Assembly: GCA_016882345.1 (NCBI GenBank)
Contig: VGQR01000142.1
Span: 1-5,779, forward strand
Direction of reading: 5' to 3'
DNA length: 5,779 bases
Source: Cyanobacteria bacterium K_DeepCast_35m_m2_023
Lineage (GTDB): Bacteria; Cyanobacteriota; Cyanobacteriia; PCC-6307; Cyanobiaceae
Under the pieces are notes generated by a model that was given only the letters and a program-made list of their open reading frames with translations, was not told where the DNA came from and ran no database searches. Positions 5,603 through 5,779 of the stretch are shown here, in pieces (within the stretch, counting starts at the first letter, position 1; each line of letters starts with the position of its first letter). Made by a program: the position numbers and the translations under genes.

Positions 5603-5779
5603 GGCCCCAACAATCCGACGCGACAGAGTCAAGGAACTGGGCGTCCCGTCCACCCTGTATCTGCTTCAAGCGATCATTGCCGAAATGCTGCGGCGTGCGG
5701 CCGGCACGCTCGACCGCCATCTCACGAGCACGGCCAGCGGCCGTCTGGTGGCCGACTGGGCCCTATTTCAGGCCGACGA
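5595..5779 (+). CDS. Start of an unrecognised plus-strand gene, 61 residues visible, cut by window edge
   Basis: Reading from ATG 5595, the frame is open to the window end and translates to MAQAPTIRRDRVKELGVPST followed by LYLLQAIIAEMLRRAAGTLD and then RHLTSTASGRLVADWALFQA. This looks more protein-like than the other two plus frames, which are rich in Arg, Pro, Trp and Cys. Helical segments LYLLQAIIAEMLRRAAGTLD and GRLVADWALF are apparent, and third codon positions are mostly G or C. The frame is also open upstream (GTG 5529, TTG 5565), so the start is uncertain. No Shine-Dalgarno sequence is visible before 5595. It is transcribed divergently from the gene at 5067-5516. I see no motif that assigns a function, and a non-coding reading of this GC-rich end cannot be excluded. 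Confidence 0.5.
   Translation, partial: MAQAPTIRRDRVKELGVPSTLYLLQAIIAEMLRRAAGTLDRHLTSTASGRLVADWALFQAD

Noticed and set aside
5517..5720. N-terminal extension of the unknown minus-strand gene to ATG 5720 (217 residues)
   Set aside because: The added 68 residues lack protein-like patterning and would cross the divergent intergenic dyad and the plus-strand frame. ATG 5516 starts a clean helix and has a purine-rich leader.
5587..5779. Plus-strand frame from the first ATG at 5587
   Set aside because: It stays open to the edge, but its translation (WRRPQQ, WASRPPCICFKR, AAVWWPTGPYF) is unlike a normal protein compared with the frame from 5595.
1..5779. Defence system, prophage, insertion sequence or CRISPR array
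   Set aside because: No transposase, integrase, nuclease or toxin motifs, no array of spaced direct repeats and no terminal inverted repeats flanking genes were seen. Base composition looks even across the window.

Overview
The window is GC-rich (about two-thirds by eye) and almost fully coding. It looks like a chromosomal housekeeping segment from a picocyanobacterium of the Synechococcus/Cyanobium type. The best evidence is a full-length cyanobacterial-type heme oxygenase (HO-1), which supplies biliverdin for phycobilin pigments. A UvrD/PcrA helicase with cyanobacteria-like inserts and the short intergenic gaps agree with this. Species-level placement is not possible from the sequence alone.

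Layout: four genes are packed head to tail on the minus strand, in transcription order ho1 (4901-4182), a GT4-type glycosyltransferase (4179-3139), uvrD (3121-686) and cca (680 to beyond base 1, truncated by the window edge). The gaps are 2, 17 and 5 nt, so they probably form one transcription unit with translational coupling at two or three junctions. Upstream of ho1 is a 165-nt intergenic stretch (4902-5066) with a terminator-like hairpin, a weak promoter candidate and two mutually exclusive stem arms. Next comes a 149-residue conserved-looking protein of unknown function, also on the minus strand (5516-5067). A 78-nt divergent intergenic region (5517-5594) holds a perfect 7-bp inverted repeat. 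It is followed by the start of a plus-strand reading frame (from 5595) that runs off the right edge and that I do not recognise.

The four operon genes do not form an obvious pathway: bilin synthesis, sugar transfer, DNA unwinding/repair and tRNA 3'-end maturation. The arrangement looks like a compact-genome operon rather than a dedicated system. No tRNA or rRNA gene, CRISPR array, insertion sequence, integrase, toxin-antitoxin pair or phage gene is visible. I found no convincing new biological system. The points worth a second look are the unassigned glycosyltransferase with a TTG start just after the ho1 stop, the two unknown genes with their shared intergenic region, a duplicated start-codon octamer, and a Gly/Ala/Asp-rich insert in the helicase.
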